Positions 26,211 through 37,892 of a stretch of 64,000 nucleotides of DNA are shown piece by piece. The notes beneath the pieces were generated by a model, which saw only the letters and a list, made by a program, of their open reading frames with translations, searched no databases and had not been told where the DNA came from. The stretch covers positions 37,079-101,078 of the forward strand of contig JNDT01002254.1 in assembly GCA_000697055.1 (NCBI GenBank). The letters run 5' to 3'. Within the stretch, counting starts at the first letter, position 1; the number at the start of each line of letters is the position of its first letter. Source of the stretch: Saksenaea vasiformis B4078 (Eukaryota; Mucoromycota; Mucoromycetes; Mucorales; Saksenaeaceae). The translations under genes were made by a program, and so were the position numbers.

Positions 26211-27841
26211 ATGTTCACACCGCGACTTTTCACCGCTACTGCCCGACGTGCTTTTTCTTCCACTTCAAAGCTCATGGGTCATTCACAAACAATCAAACCA
26301 GCAGCCCGCGTCTCCAGCTTTGCAAAAGACGGTAGCGTTTTGCTTATACTAAGCGGTTTGTCGTGTCGCTAATGTTAACCTAGTGTGGTCTATTTTCACA
26401 CCTTTGGCCGCTGAAACCAAGGCTATCAACCTCGGTCAAGGTTTCATGAAGTAAATACGAGAAGACCCATTGATTGATAGCACCAACTAAACGAATCTCT
26501 CTCTTTTTTTTCTTTTAGTTTTGGCCCTCCTGCTGTTGTCGAAGAAGCTGCAAAGAGAGCCATTGAACAAGTCGAATCAAACCAGTACAGGTAAAAAGAT
26601 AAAAGGGAAGGAAGGTTAGCTTAGTTTCATCGAGGTTTAACGCAAGTTCCTGTTAGTCACCCTCGCGGTCGACCAAGATTGAGAAAGGCCCTTGCTGATT
26701 CTTATGGACCCGAATTTAACCGTTCCCTCAATCCTGAAACGGAAATTCTGATCACTGCTGGTGCAAACGAAGCCATGTTCGCCACTTTTGCAGCGTATCT
26801 GGATGAAGGCTCCGAAGTGATCTGTATGGAACCCTTCTTTGATCAGTACATCGTAAGTATAGGAATGAGGTGTGGGGCGATGCAGGTAAAAAATTTTAAG
26901 GAATCGATAGTCCAATATCACAATGAATGGCGGTAAACCTGTGTTCGTGCCGCTTCGTGCGCCCGAACGCGCTGCACACGAAACCATCTCGTCCCACGAA
27001 TGGCGACTCGATATTGACGAACTCCGATCCAAAATCACACCAAAAACAAAGATGATTGTTATCAACACACCGCATAACCCTATTGGTAAAGTGTTTGACG
27101 AGGAAGAACTTTTGGCTATCGGAAAGGTGGCAGAAGAGAATAACCTCCTGATTCTGTCCGATGAAGTGGTAAGCTGCACGACCTATAAAAGATCCGACAG
27201 CCTCATTTTGGGAATAGTATGACAGACTCTACTTCCCCCCTGTCACAAAATTGCCTCGTATTGCGACCTTGGGTAACTTGTGGGAACGTACCATTACTGT
27301 GGGTTCAGGTGGAAAGACATTTGCCGCTACTGGATGGCGTGTTGGTTGGTTGATCGGACCTGAGCATCTTATCAAACATTCGTTTGCGGCACAAACACGC
27401 ATTGTCTTCTGCGTGAACTCACCATGCCAAGAAGCAGTGGCAGCCGGTCTGGAAGCGTCGTTAGAGCAACCTTTGTTCAAGGAACAGACAGATGGTTATT
27501 TGCAAAAACGTCAAATCCTCTCCAACGTGTTTGATGAACTTCAATTGCCTTATACCACTCCAGATGGAGCCTACTTTATTCTTGTCAACACATCCAAGAT
27601 TGCTCTTCCCAAAGACTATCCATTTCCCGAAGAGCTGAATGAACGTGGTGAAGACTTCAAAATGTGCTATTGGCTCACCAAGGAAATTGGTGTATGCGCG
27701 ATCCCTCCCTCCGAGTTTTACATCAAGGAACACTGGCCACTGGCTAAGCATTTTGCTCGTTTTGCCTTCTGCAAGACAGACGATGTGCTTCACCAAGCTG
27801 TTGATCGCTTGCGAAAATTGAAACCATTCATTAGACAGTAA
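26211..27841 (+). CDS. Kynurenine aminotransferase (Bna3-like), PLP-dependent
   Basis: Six exons (26211-26331, 26384-26450, 26519-26590, 26657-26852, 26911-27168, 27218-27841) join in frame to 445 aa. Class I aminotransferase features are INLGQGF, SHPRGRPRLRKAL, ILITAGANEAMFAT, VINTPHNPIGKVF, LSDEVYDRL and VGSGGKTFAATGWRVGW, where the Lys forms the PLP Schiff base. This set is typical of kynurenine/cysteine-S-conjugate aminotransferases that make kynurenic acid. The first 25 residues (MFTPRLFTATARRAFSSTSK) are Arg/Ser-rich without acids, which suggests a mitochondrial presequence. A second Met in exon 1 (start of MGHSQT) could give a cytosolic form. Looks intact. Confidence 0.9.
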
Positions 27842-27897
27842 ATAAGAAAACAAACAAACAAGAAATACAATATGCTCTCTCTCTCTCTCTCCGCGCT

Positions 27898-29603
27898 TTA
27901 TCGCAACTCATACTGATCCTCTTTGCCGTCGTCGTCTTCTCGGTACGTTGTGAGTGCTCCATCAACCACGAGGAAGGGCGTGCTTTCGGCAACCATGCTG
28001 TAAAGATGTTTGGTGGAAGGTTCTTCGGTTTCTTTTGATAATTCATGGTCATGCACTTGTTTGCGAGCCTGTAGTACGGCATGTCGCATCTTCATCCAGT
28101 TGTAAAGCGCAATACCACACAATGTGATACATAACCCGATAATATTGGTAACGGTCAGACGATCCCCAAACACCATGGATGAAATACCAATGGTTGCCAC
28201 TTCCTATCAATAGAGTTTGTCTCAAATGCATCCACTGAGGAGGACGGTTCTACCTTGAAAATTCCGCAGACACTCAATGTGACAACGGAAGTTCGCTTAA
28301 TCAAGAAAAACTCGGACATGATCATCAGGAACGCTAGTAAACCTCCAGCAAAGACTGCGGATATCTTTTACGAAAGCTTAGGTCGATGATCTTCGTCTAA
28401 GATGCCCGCCTCACTTACTGTTTGTAATCCTTCTGCTACGGAGACAAAGAACGCACTCCAGAAAATGGTAACGTAACCTTCTACAGCACCAGAGATGACC
28501 AGCAGGACCAATGCTTGAGCAGGAGCCAAGAAAAAAATGGATGCAAATGGATTGGTAAGCCCCATACTCTCCTTCCGTAAAAGCACCTCGGTGAGACTCC
28601 ATCGAAGACCACCGCAGACAGAAGCTGCCATGACTTGTATAAATCTAAACAGCAGTAGTAAAATTAAAAACAGCACAGCAAAAGCGGCGTGCCTTTTTTT
28701 TTTTACCCAGCCCATACGAATTCCGTTTCGTCTGAAACCATCAAAAGGACACCCATGGAGATGATAAGGATCACGCTGATCAGTTTGAGACTCACTTTCT
28801 CTAGTCTAAATAGAAAAGCAAATAGCAAGACAAAGGCGAGGGTTGAGGATTTACACATTGCTGAAATTGAAAATGGTTAAGTACGGCGAAATTAAAAAAC
28901 AGGAGAAAACTCAACTATAAAATGAAAGCGTAATCGTTTTGAGTGATAGATTTGATAGGCCAATGTCAAGACTCGTAGCAAGCGCGCAAGGAAAGACTTT
29001 GCGCCTATAGAGAGAGAATATAGATAAGTATGCATGCTTTTCTTTCTATCCACTGTTGCTTACATGTAATCCGAAAAGGAGGGTATTTTGGACGGTCGTA
29101 GTTTGGGTACGGCGAGAAGTGATAACCCTGAAAAGATGAACTGCACAATCATGTGGATGCCTGAAACAAATAATGGGAATTGAAAGCTGTAATAATCTGG
29201 TGAAAACATCCATTTGTTGTATATAGAAAGAAACGTCGCAAACTAAGCTCGTGTTAGCACAACTTTCCATCTGAACAAACAGCCCATTATCTTACTGTGT
29301 ACCTAAAGGGAAGGCGAAAAAGTTCTTAGTTATGCAGCGTTGACATGATAAATTATATATATATATTTACCACATCAATATCCAAAATACGTTAATTGCC
29401 GACGACCGGAGAATGGCTTTTTTTGTGTTGGCTGGCACGTCTACTCCATGTGGGGAAATGTCGTGCAACAGACGTTCTGATGATGCCGTAAGCGGATCGT
29501 CTGCTAATAGCCGTATTTCACTTTCAGACGAAGACCGATGGGTAGCCAGTTGCTCGTTCATTTTGACATGATGTGGCGTGTCAACGGCTGATGCTTGACT
29601 CAT
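27898..29603 (-). CDS. SLC35C2/Ymd8-type nucleotide-sugar/triose-phosphate transporter family protein
   Basis: Multi-pass Golgi/ER-type transporter. Segments in order are FATFLSIYNKWMFSPDYYSF, GIHMIVQFIFSG, SVCGGLRWSLTEVLL, GLTNPFASIFFLAPAQ, SEFFLIKRTSVVTLSVCGI, and the C-terminal EVATIGISSMVFGD with ITLCGIALYNWMK. The LRWSLTxxLLxKExxGLxNPFASIFFLAP block is characteristic of the SLC35C2/Ymd8 branch of the TPT family. The N-terminus is a long hydrophilic cytosolic tail; the start could also be 29615 (MGATMSQ). Exon 1 is 29603-29371. The reading frame requires a 7-nt micro-exon at 29302-29296 (completing Trp, then Tyr-Thr) before exon 3 begins at 29242. The C-terminal tail is acidic. Substrate unknown. 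Confidence 0.85.
29296..29302 (-). other. 7-nt micro-exon of the SLC35C2-like gene
   Basis: Minus-strand GTACACA is flanked by CCCTTTAG upstream and GTAAGATA downstream. It joins ATG-TG to TTTGCGACG, giving W-Y-T-F-A-T in the conserved first membrane segment. Skipping it breaks the frame. Confidence 0.7.
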
Positions 29604-29819
29604 GGTGGCGCCCAAAAAAGAGAGAAGGGAAGTAGAAAAAGGACCTTTAAGTTTTTGATCGTCCGCTGAGACGACTACCCAATTGCCTTTTTTAAAAAAG
29701 CCATCCTCTCGTTTCTTCTGTTTGCGACAAAGTAAGAAAACTGCACATGAAAAATAAAAAGAAACACGGTATTTGTTTTCTAAAGTAAGTTTTATTCTGT
29801 AAATGATTATAGCCTATCC

Positions 29820-31134
29820 CTATGATGCTTCCTCAAAACGCCTTCGAGCCTTCAAAAGACAAAGAGTCAGTGTCTATTAGCAACTCGCCTCACTATTTTA
29901 CTTACCATCTCCTTGACACGATCTTTATATGATTCCGAACCTGTTGTTGGGGTGATATCTCTTTTGGCGTAAGCCGTTCCCAAACCGGCGCCTTGGGCAT
30001 ATTGTTGGGCGGCGATTGGATCCACGATGCCTGATCCATCTTTGCCCAGACCTTCGCCACGACGCCATCCCATTTGTTTCAACATACGTGCACCAACGTT
30101 ATCGTCTGCTAAAGGTGTCTTAACGGACGCCGTTTTCTCGACACGTCTAATGATCCACGTTCAGCGCAAAAAAAGAAAAGACATTTCTTTCTTTCTTCCT
30201 TACATGTCTGCTTCAGGTCTCGATCTTGCCGGGCCAGCAGGTCGGTACTTTGGTTCGGTCAAGACAGGTTTGTCTGGTTGACCAAAGGCTTGTCGACGTT
30301 CAGCAGCTCGATTTCGGTAGTTTTGCTAATAATAATAGTAATAATAATGATAAGAAAAAGATTAGCTCTATTTTATTTCAAATACAATGATTTCTTACCT
30401 CGACAAGTTGATCTTCAGCTTGTTCTGTTTTTGTCTTTCCGTAACGTCTTTTCATCCGTGCTTTTTCGACACTGACAGGATCTCGGAGGTTTTTCTATTA
30501 ATTGAACGACGCCATCTGGGCGTTAGATAACCTTGTTTTCGTTCAATTAAGTCGAAGGTGTTAAACGCCCAAACCACATAAAAAAAATCTGCATTCTCCC
30601 ACTCCCGCAATTTTTTTTCTTATGCGCTTTGTTTCTTTTTACGGTTGCTGATCGTACTTTGTGTAGTTCTGAAATGTCTTGATGTCGTTCCAGGTCTTGT
30701 TTCGTCTTGAACTTTCGTTGACATAAGAGACATGCCATCATGGATAAATCAGCGAAATCATCGATTGGTATTTCAGACTCTGCTTCTTCCAAGTCGACTT
30801 GCTTTAACTCGGCCTTCTTCTGATTCCATTTCTGAAGTTGGCTATGAATCTGTTGATGGTCTCTGTTTAGTTCCTCTTTCTCTGTTTTTCTCTGTTTTTA
30901 GAAGGCAAGAGGCACCTTTTTAGAAGCAAGAGGTACGCTGCTATCTTTTTCGATTCGTTTGCGCTTTCGATCCTCCTCATTACAAGGCAAAGCGCCATCC
31001 GAAGATGATTTTGCCGGACCTTCAGACGGCCCACTTTCCTCTGGCTTCTTCTCCTCTGTCACATTGCTCTCTTCAGTAGAAAGTTTCGATCGAATAACAA
31101 ACTTGAATGTTTGCTGCTGTTTTTGTGGAAACAT
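29820..31134 (-). CDS. C2H2 zinc-finger and G-patch RNA-binding protein (RBM5/RBM10 C-terminal-like)
   Basis: The start is ATG 31134 (MFPQKQQQTFKFVIRSKLS) and the stop is TAG 29822-29820, with about six exons. A charged N-terminal segment rich in Glu/Lys with an NLS-like DRKRKRIEK precedes a C2H2 finger (MACLLCQRKFKTKQDLERH, second His in ELHK), then basic RNRAAERRQAFG, then a G-patch beginning ARMLKQMGWRRGEGLGKDGSG and ending RRRFEEAS. The order zinc finger, basic linker, G-patch, short tail is that of the C-terminal third of RBM5/RBM10-type splicing regulators. No RRM or OCRE domain is visible, so it is a reduced relative. G-patch proteins often activate DEAH helicases. Confidence 0.8.
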
Positions 31135-32698
31135 GACGACAAAAAAATATAGGGAAAAAAAACAACCACCAAAACTCCCCGCATCAAAAGAACCGGAACA
31201 TGAACTGTGAAAGATTCCACCAATCACGTTGAAAGGACTGACCAAGTCGCCAGAGCCAACTCGTATCTGTCCCACAATTTGACATTTGGAAGACGAAAAG
31301 CGATCAATTCTATTTTCATCAGGTCATGTATGGATAAATGGAGCCATTTTTGTCTTCTACAAACGAACTATGCTAGCTTCCAATGGCTCCTGAAATCACA
31401 CATCGTCGTATCACATTTCATCGTAGCACGCTAGCAATTTGCTTTTTCTCCATAAGTCCCTGTTGGATAAAAAAAACAAAAAGGACTCACTCGCCGGAAG
31501 CAGACATCATTTCGATAGACTGAGAAAACATTCATTTCTCATAGATCAGCTATTTGCTATGCTTTTACAGCACTTAGAAAGGATCTTCCGTGTCAACCAG
31601 CTCTAATAAGGCTATGGGTTGCCTTTTTAGTTTGGTACTGAAGACCCAGAACATGTACCTGCAGTAAGGAAGCTTGCTCGTGTCACATCCTTACAGAAGA
31701 AGGTGATGAAGAGCGGGAGCTAATATAAACTTGCATTTTACTAAAGGATTGCGCTTTCATTGATGCAATTGGACGCAGTTTATCCAGAAGACAGGAATAC
31801 TAAGTAGTTTGACAACAGGGGTTGTGTAACTTTTGGAAGCTATGCCTACCGAACGTGGGTCAGAAAGTGGTTAGTTTCACCGTTCTACAGATGTTTCTCT
31901 GGTGTCTGATTTTGGGGCAATAGTGCTGTGCTGACTTCCTATCTGAATCCATCAGCTTGAAGGACTGGGGAAAAAATGCTCAAATCGGCGTCGAGTACCG
32001 TTTCGTTGACTTCATCCAGTGATATTCCTCGGTTTCCGGAATCAAATGAGCCGGGTAGCCACAGTTTTTGAGATCCCGCTGCGAAACGTGATGCGTGGCG
32101 TCTACACTATCTGCACGATCTAACCAAATCTTCTGTCCTATTCCTGCAAGCAAGAGAACAAACAAAAAACAAATGATCCATTTTAACGTTCTACAATAAT
32201 GGAAAAAGCAGGACGCAATGGCCAAAGAGTCATAATTTAAGCTGCGTGTAACCCCGAACACCAGCTATTTTCAGGAACTTTAATGCGGCAATGGAGTCTT
32301 ATGTATACTTGTATTATAAGATCTACGAAATGCCCGCATCATTTTCCAAAATGAGATGTACATGGAACAGACATTACATCATGTATCGATACTTCCTGGC
32401 AACGCAGATTCTTTGACCTAATGATGAGAGCCTACGGAACTCCAAGTAGTTAGGCTACGTTATAGGGGTGAAAAGAAAAGGATCTGTTATATATTATTAA
32501 GTGCATGCATGCTATATTAACGTTAAAAGTTTCTTGTTTCATTGATATGTCATTCTTGTGGTGCACACCCCAGCCATCGGATACACCCCAGCCATCGGAT
32601 GCACCCCACCCAGAATCTTGGTACATAAATGCTCTCGTCTTGATGTCTCTTTCATTTTTTTTTTTGGTTTCTCGAAAAGACTTTAGTAATTCATTCCC
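31135..32698. other. Non-coding spacer with short tandem repeat
   Basis: This interval is between the divergent zinc-finger gene (-) and the CYP505 gene (+). An 18-bp unit (ACACCCCAGCCATCGGAT) occurs twice head-to-tail at 32565-32600, about 100-130 bp upstream of the P450 start, and a third partial unit follows. Nothing else is supported. Confidence 0.55.
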
Positions 32699-35600
32699 AT
32701 GCCAGAAAGCACAACTACCTCTCTTATTGTGGCCCTCAAAGGATCGCAAGATATAGCCTCTGATGGCTGCATCATTCAATTTGGCAATGGCGCTAGTTTG
32801 GATACAGTGCGTGAGCTCGCCGCGGAGAAACTAGCCATTGCTGGCCCAACTCAAGACATCCTCTTGCTAGACAGCTCGGATCGATTGCTCGGTGGTGTTG
32901 ATGACGTACGTAAACAACAAGTTGTCTACGTTGATCTACAAGACCATGTCAAAGAAGTAGTCCCGGGTCCATGCAACCTTCCCTTTGTGGGAAGTCTTTA
33001 TGAAATGCTTCCTGATATGTAAGTTAATTTACCTTGACAACAGCAATCTCGAAAAAAAAAAAAGAAAAAGAAAAATTGATTTACTTTCTACACAGCGTAG
33101 AAGGATGGGTTAAACAATTTGAAACATACGGTCCTCTGGTTGATCTGACTATCTTGGGAAAGCGAATCGTCGGCACCAACGATCCTACCATTGCCGAACT
33201 GTTTGTGAAAGAATCCGAGTACTTTACGAAAAAGGTCACCGGCGCCTTGAGCGAAGTGAAGCCGTTCGGTGGTCAAGGCTTATTCACCACAGATACTACG
33301 GATACGGATTGGCAATTGGCTCATAAACTGTTGATGCCTGCGTTTAGTCCCCGTGCTATCAAGGCTTATCAAACGGAGATGGGTTTGCTTACACAGCAGA
33401 CAGTTAAGATTTTCGAGCAGTATAAACCAGACGAGCCTGTTGAAATATTGGATTGGACAACAAATGTGACATTCGAAACGATCGGAAAAGTTGGTTTCGG
33501 CTACGATTTTGGGTTGCTTGAGGAACGTGATCGACCACCTCATCCGTTTATCGAAGCCATGGGCTACTGCATGAAGGCTATCGTTACACGGTTCCAGCAA
33601 GCACAGTTCATGAAACATTTACCACTTGAAGCCAACCGTCGCTTTGACGATTCCATCCGCTTGATGCACGAAATTGTTGATCAAGTAATCAAAGAGCGCA
33701 AGAGCGGCCCCCAGGCGAAGGATATCAACAAGGATTTGTTGGGCTATATGTTGAACGCTCGCGACGATCATGGTATCGGTTTGTCGGATGAAAATATCCG
33801 CGACCAAGTCGTTACTTTCTTAATTGCTGGCCACGACACGACAGCCAACACGCTCGCATGGGTACTGTATCAAGTGGCATGTCATCCTGACGTGGAAGCA
33901 AAGCTCTTACAGGAAATTGTCAACTGTGGCATCACGCATGACCAACTACCTACTCCGGAGCAAATCAGCAATCTGAAATACATGCATCAAGTTCTCAAGG
34001 AAACGCTACGTTTGTATTCCCCGGTGACTTCACTCGAAAAATATTGTACGAAGGATTGTATTGTCCCCGGAGGTTACGTGATCAAGGCGGGCACAACTGT
34101 CGACGTCAATGTGTATGCTATGCATCGCAATGCCAAGATTTCCCCCGATCCCAAGCGCTGGGATCCCAGCCGCTGGACGCCTGAGGAAGAACAAAAACGC
34201 TCTCGTTACGCATGGCTTCCTTTCTCCACTGGCCCACGTGCTTGTATCGGTATGGCCTTTGCTCTTCAAGAAGCAAAGACCGTGCTATCTATGCTTTTGC
34301 ATCGTTTCAAATTCTGTCATGGTAAGTTCTGTTCTATGATCCAACCTAACGGAAACTTAACAAAGCAAATTATGTAGATGGTCCTCCTGTGACAACCGAC
34401 CCGAAGGCGGCAACCACCAAGCCTTTGGACCTGTTTATGACCATCCATCCCCGAACAGACCTTCCAGAACCCAATGGTCAAAGCGTTCCTTCCACCCCGC
34501 CTGATATGAAGAAGAGTGCAGGTGGTAGCAAGACCGCTTCAGCTGTGATACCGCAAGTTACGTCTGATATCAAGGATGTAAAACTCCCCGCCATTACTTT
34601 CCTCTACGGTACTCAGACGGGTACAGCGCAAGACTATGCGTCGCAATTGGCTCTTCAGGCTAAAGGTTTCGGATTTAAACAAGTAACAATCTGTGAAATG
34701 GATCGCTGGAAGTACTTGGAAACCGGACGCAAAGACGACAGGACAAATGAATTGCTTGTCATTTGTTCCGCCACGTACAACGGCCAACCGCCGGATTCGG
34801 CCGAGAAATTTGACAAGTTCTTAAACAAATCGTCTGATGCTAGTAATGGAAAGCTACTGAATGGTATTTCTTATGCTGTCTTTGGTCTTGGTAACAAGAA
34901 CTGGCGTACGTACCAGCACTTCCCTATCAAAATTGATCGCTGCCTGGAGGAACTCGGTGCAGAGCGTTTCTACACTCCCGGTGAAGGCGACGCTGACAAA
35001 GACATGGATGCCCAGTTTAACGAATGGTAAGAAGAAAAAAAAAACAAACAAACAATTGGGGTTCTGTGTAAAAACTCATAATCGATGCTTTGTCAGGTGT
35101 GCGTATTTCTGGTCCCGTACATTGGATTACTTTGGTGTCACTGTTGCCAAAGATCGTTCCATCGTGCCAGCTGCCTCGGTGGAGAAGAAGGCAATCAAGG
35201 TGAAGTTTATTCATCCAAGCGACAAGGCCAAATGGAAAGCTGCTCAAGATAACTGCAATGGTGAGCGTACCGTCACCGTCTTGGTCAATCGCGAGTTGCA
35301 GCAAGCAGGTGCAGAGCGTAGCACGCGTCATATCGAACTGGATATCTCCAAGCTTCCTCCCTTGGGTGATAGACATTATGTCGCCGGCGATCATTTGGAA
35401 GTGATGCCTGTGAACGATCCAAAGGTGGTGGAGGCCATCGCAGTCAGCTTCGGATGGATCCTCGATTCTGTATTCGAAATCGACGAGGAAAGCCTCGGAG
35501 GTATCTCTCCTCGTTCATTGGCCGCTACGATCCGTGGTCCATGCACCATTCGCAATGCTTTGACTTACTATGCTGACCTGTCCTCGCCTCCTTCACGTTC

Positions 35601-36486
35601 CATGCTCTCAAGCTTTGCCGCTCAACTTCGCAAGACGGCGCCTGAGACCGCCAACGAATTCGAACAGCTTATTATGCCTGACAGGGATAACAACGATCAG
35701 TATCCCGCCTTTATCAAACATCATCGAAACTTGTTGGTTCTTCAGCGAGCTTATCCTCAAGTCAATCGTCTGGATTTGGGCCAGTTCCTTGCTGCTGTTG
35801 GCGTGATGCAACCCCGTCGCTATTCTATTGCGTCTTCGCCTTTACAATGCCCTACTGAAGCACATCTGGCAGTTGGTGTGGTCGATGACGTAGTAGACGG
35901 CCAACATTACTACGGATTGGCCTCGTCCTTTCTTGCACGCATGAGCACAGGCTCCATTCGTGCCTTACTCAAGTCATCCAAGAGCGCTTTTTGCCTTCCT
36001 GCCGACCCGTCTATTCCTATCATCATGATTGCCGCGGGAACTGGTATCTCTCCCTTCCGTGGTTTCCTTCAAGAACGTGCTCAGCAACGCGCTGCAGGCA
36101 AGGAAGTTGGCCGAACGGTCCTTTTCTTCGGTTGCCGACGACCCGACCAGGACTATATCTACGCTGACGAACTAAATGCCTACTGTCGGGAAGGCTTGGT
36201 AGAACTTCACGTTGCTTTCTCTCGACAGACACCACCATCACCGATCAAATACGTCCAACACCAGTTGTTGGCCAATGCCGCCGACGTATGGTCTATGGTC
36301 CAACCGCAAGAAGGGAAACCAGCAAATATTTATGTCTGTGGCAGTGGTGCTATGAGCCGCGATGTTCGTATAGCCTTTGCATCCATGGCGACGGGCTTTG
36401 GCGAAGCCGGATCGGATGAGGAAGCTGAAATCTTCCTTCAGAAATTGATGGAAGCCGAACAGTACATCGAAGATGTTTGGGGTTAA
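32699..36486 (+). CDS. CYP505-type self-sufficient cytochrome P450/NADPH reductase fusion
   Basis: Four exons (32699-33018, 33096-34321, 34378-35026, 35097-36486) give 1194 aa. P450 part: I-helix AGHDTTA, K-helix KETLRLY (ExxR), and the heme loop FSTGPRACIGMAF with Cys near residue 490. The FMN flavodoxin-like domain follows with FLYGTQTGTAQDYA and VFGLGNKNW. The FAD/NADPH domain has RRYSIASSP, MIAAGTGISPFRGFLQER and FFGCRRPDQDYIYADEL. This is the P450foxy/BM3 layout, a subterminal fatty-acid hydroxylase that carries its own reductase. The first about 85 residues (SLIVALKGSQDI to VVYVDLQDH) are not part of standard CYP505 proteins and look like an added beta-grasp-type domain. Frame and length support an intact gene. 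Confidence 0.92.
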
Positions 36487-37892
36487 TTGGTTGGTTTGTA
36501 AAGTATAACCTTCATGACATTCACTGTGCTGTGAAATTGACCGTAGATGTTTACGAATGCCATACTGTTGCTTTTTTACTTTATCATAGAAATACTATTC
36601 AGGATGGATGTACTGTAAAACTTTCTCAAAATGCAACATCATTATTAGAAGAGCGAGTGCACTCCTTTTAAATAAACATTGTTTAACTATTAGTTTTAAC
36701 GCCTTCGTACCTACAGCTGCGTCAAGATAGTCCTTCTGTTTCTTTACTCACGTCGCTCATTCTACTTTTTTTTTGGAAAAGCACATGCCAGTTCATCTAT
36801 TCCACCTATCAATTCAACCCATGTACTGGATAACATGAACGGGACTCTCATCTGTGAATGCCATTGTGAATGTCGGCTCTTAAAGTATTAGTACGTGTTG
36901 TCGGAGACAAATTCCCTCGTGGGACTTCAGGGGCACGCATGCTCACGGCGGACGTTGCGTACAATGCTGCTTCTATCAAATGCATTGACTTTTCTGATAT
37001 CGTACTAAAAAAGAAAAGCAGGTGAAGATAATCCGCGGATGGATCGCGGAGTTTGTCCGTTGCACGGAGATTTTTGTTCACAGTTTCACTGTTTCTGCAC
37101 TATAGGCCAATCAGGCAGCATACATGACTAGGAAATGACTCTTGTAAAGAGAGGGAGAGAGAGGATCTGGGTTTCTTAAGTGTGCTCATGTCACTTTGGG
37201 AAAAGGTGCGTTTCAAAAGATCCCGCGCGGAACATGGATGGGTCCATTGGTCTGAGTCGCTGAAAAAAAAAAGAAGCTTTTACACTTTCCCTTTTGGTAG
37301 TATCCTTGAATAGGTGTCCATTACTAGGTCCCACAACAGACAATTTTTTCATTCCATTTATTCCATGATGTTTTTGGTTGAGAAAAGCAAACCATTTGAA
37401 TGCAAGTCCCCGAGAATGAATGTTTTGTTAAGCGATCGAGTCTTGTCACTTCTGGAGGAGCTTTCGACGTCATCCCACATGCGGCGCTTGAAATTATCGA
37501 GACAGGTATTCGCCAATCACGTAGGACCGTCTCACACTAGGAAAAAAAGATTTTTTGTGTACACCGACCCTTTTCTTTTTTCGTTCTTCTTTTACACACG
37601 GTGCGCTTTTCTTCTTTGTTTATTAAGTCGATTTGCTTTTAACGCAAGCCATTCGTCGATTTGCCCATCATCCGGTCCAAATTTCATCAGAGTTATCGTT
37701 TCGTACGCGGATCCCTCTTTGGTTTTTCTGACGTGCAAGACGCTATTCCGTTCCGTCCTCCATAGAACGAGTTCCTACATTACCAAAACAAAAAAAACAG
37801 TCAACACAGTCAAAAAAAGTTATAGACACGCGAATCTGTTTAGTTACATAGAACATCAGTAAAATAGAACAAAAGAGAGAGAGAGAGAAGGA
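36487..37892. other. 1.4-kb spacer; probable leader of the AdoMetDC gene
   Basis: No conserved gene is seen. A long open frame (ATG at 37365 to stop at 37862) ends 30 nt before the AdoMet decarboxylase start. A GA microsatellite lies at 37873-37889, directly before the ATG. Confidence 0.5.

Noticed and set aside
31980..32261. Minus-strand frame with a membrane segment (WIICFLFVLLLAGIG) and a Cys-containing tail, like a Golgi type II protein
   Set aside because: The frame has no ATG (opens with GTG), no supporting splice acceptor was found, and no family is recognised.
34861..36486. Separate gene for a reductase starting at 34861
   Set aside because: It is the C-terminal half of the CYP505 fusion; exons at 34378-35026 and 35097-36486 join in phase to the P450 part.
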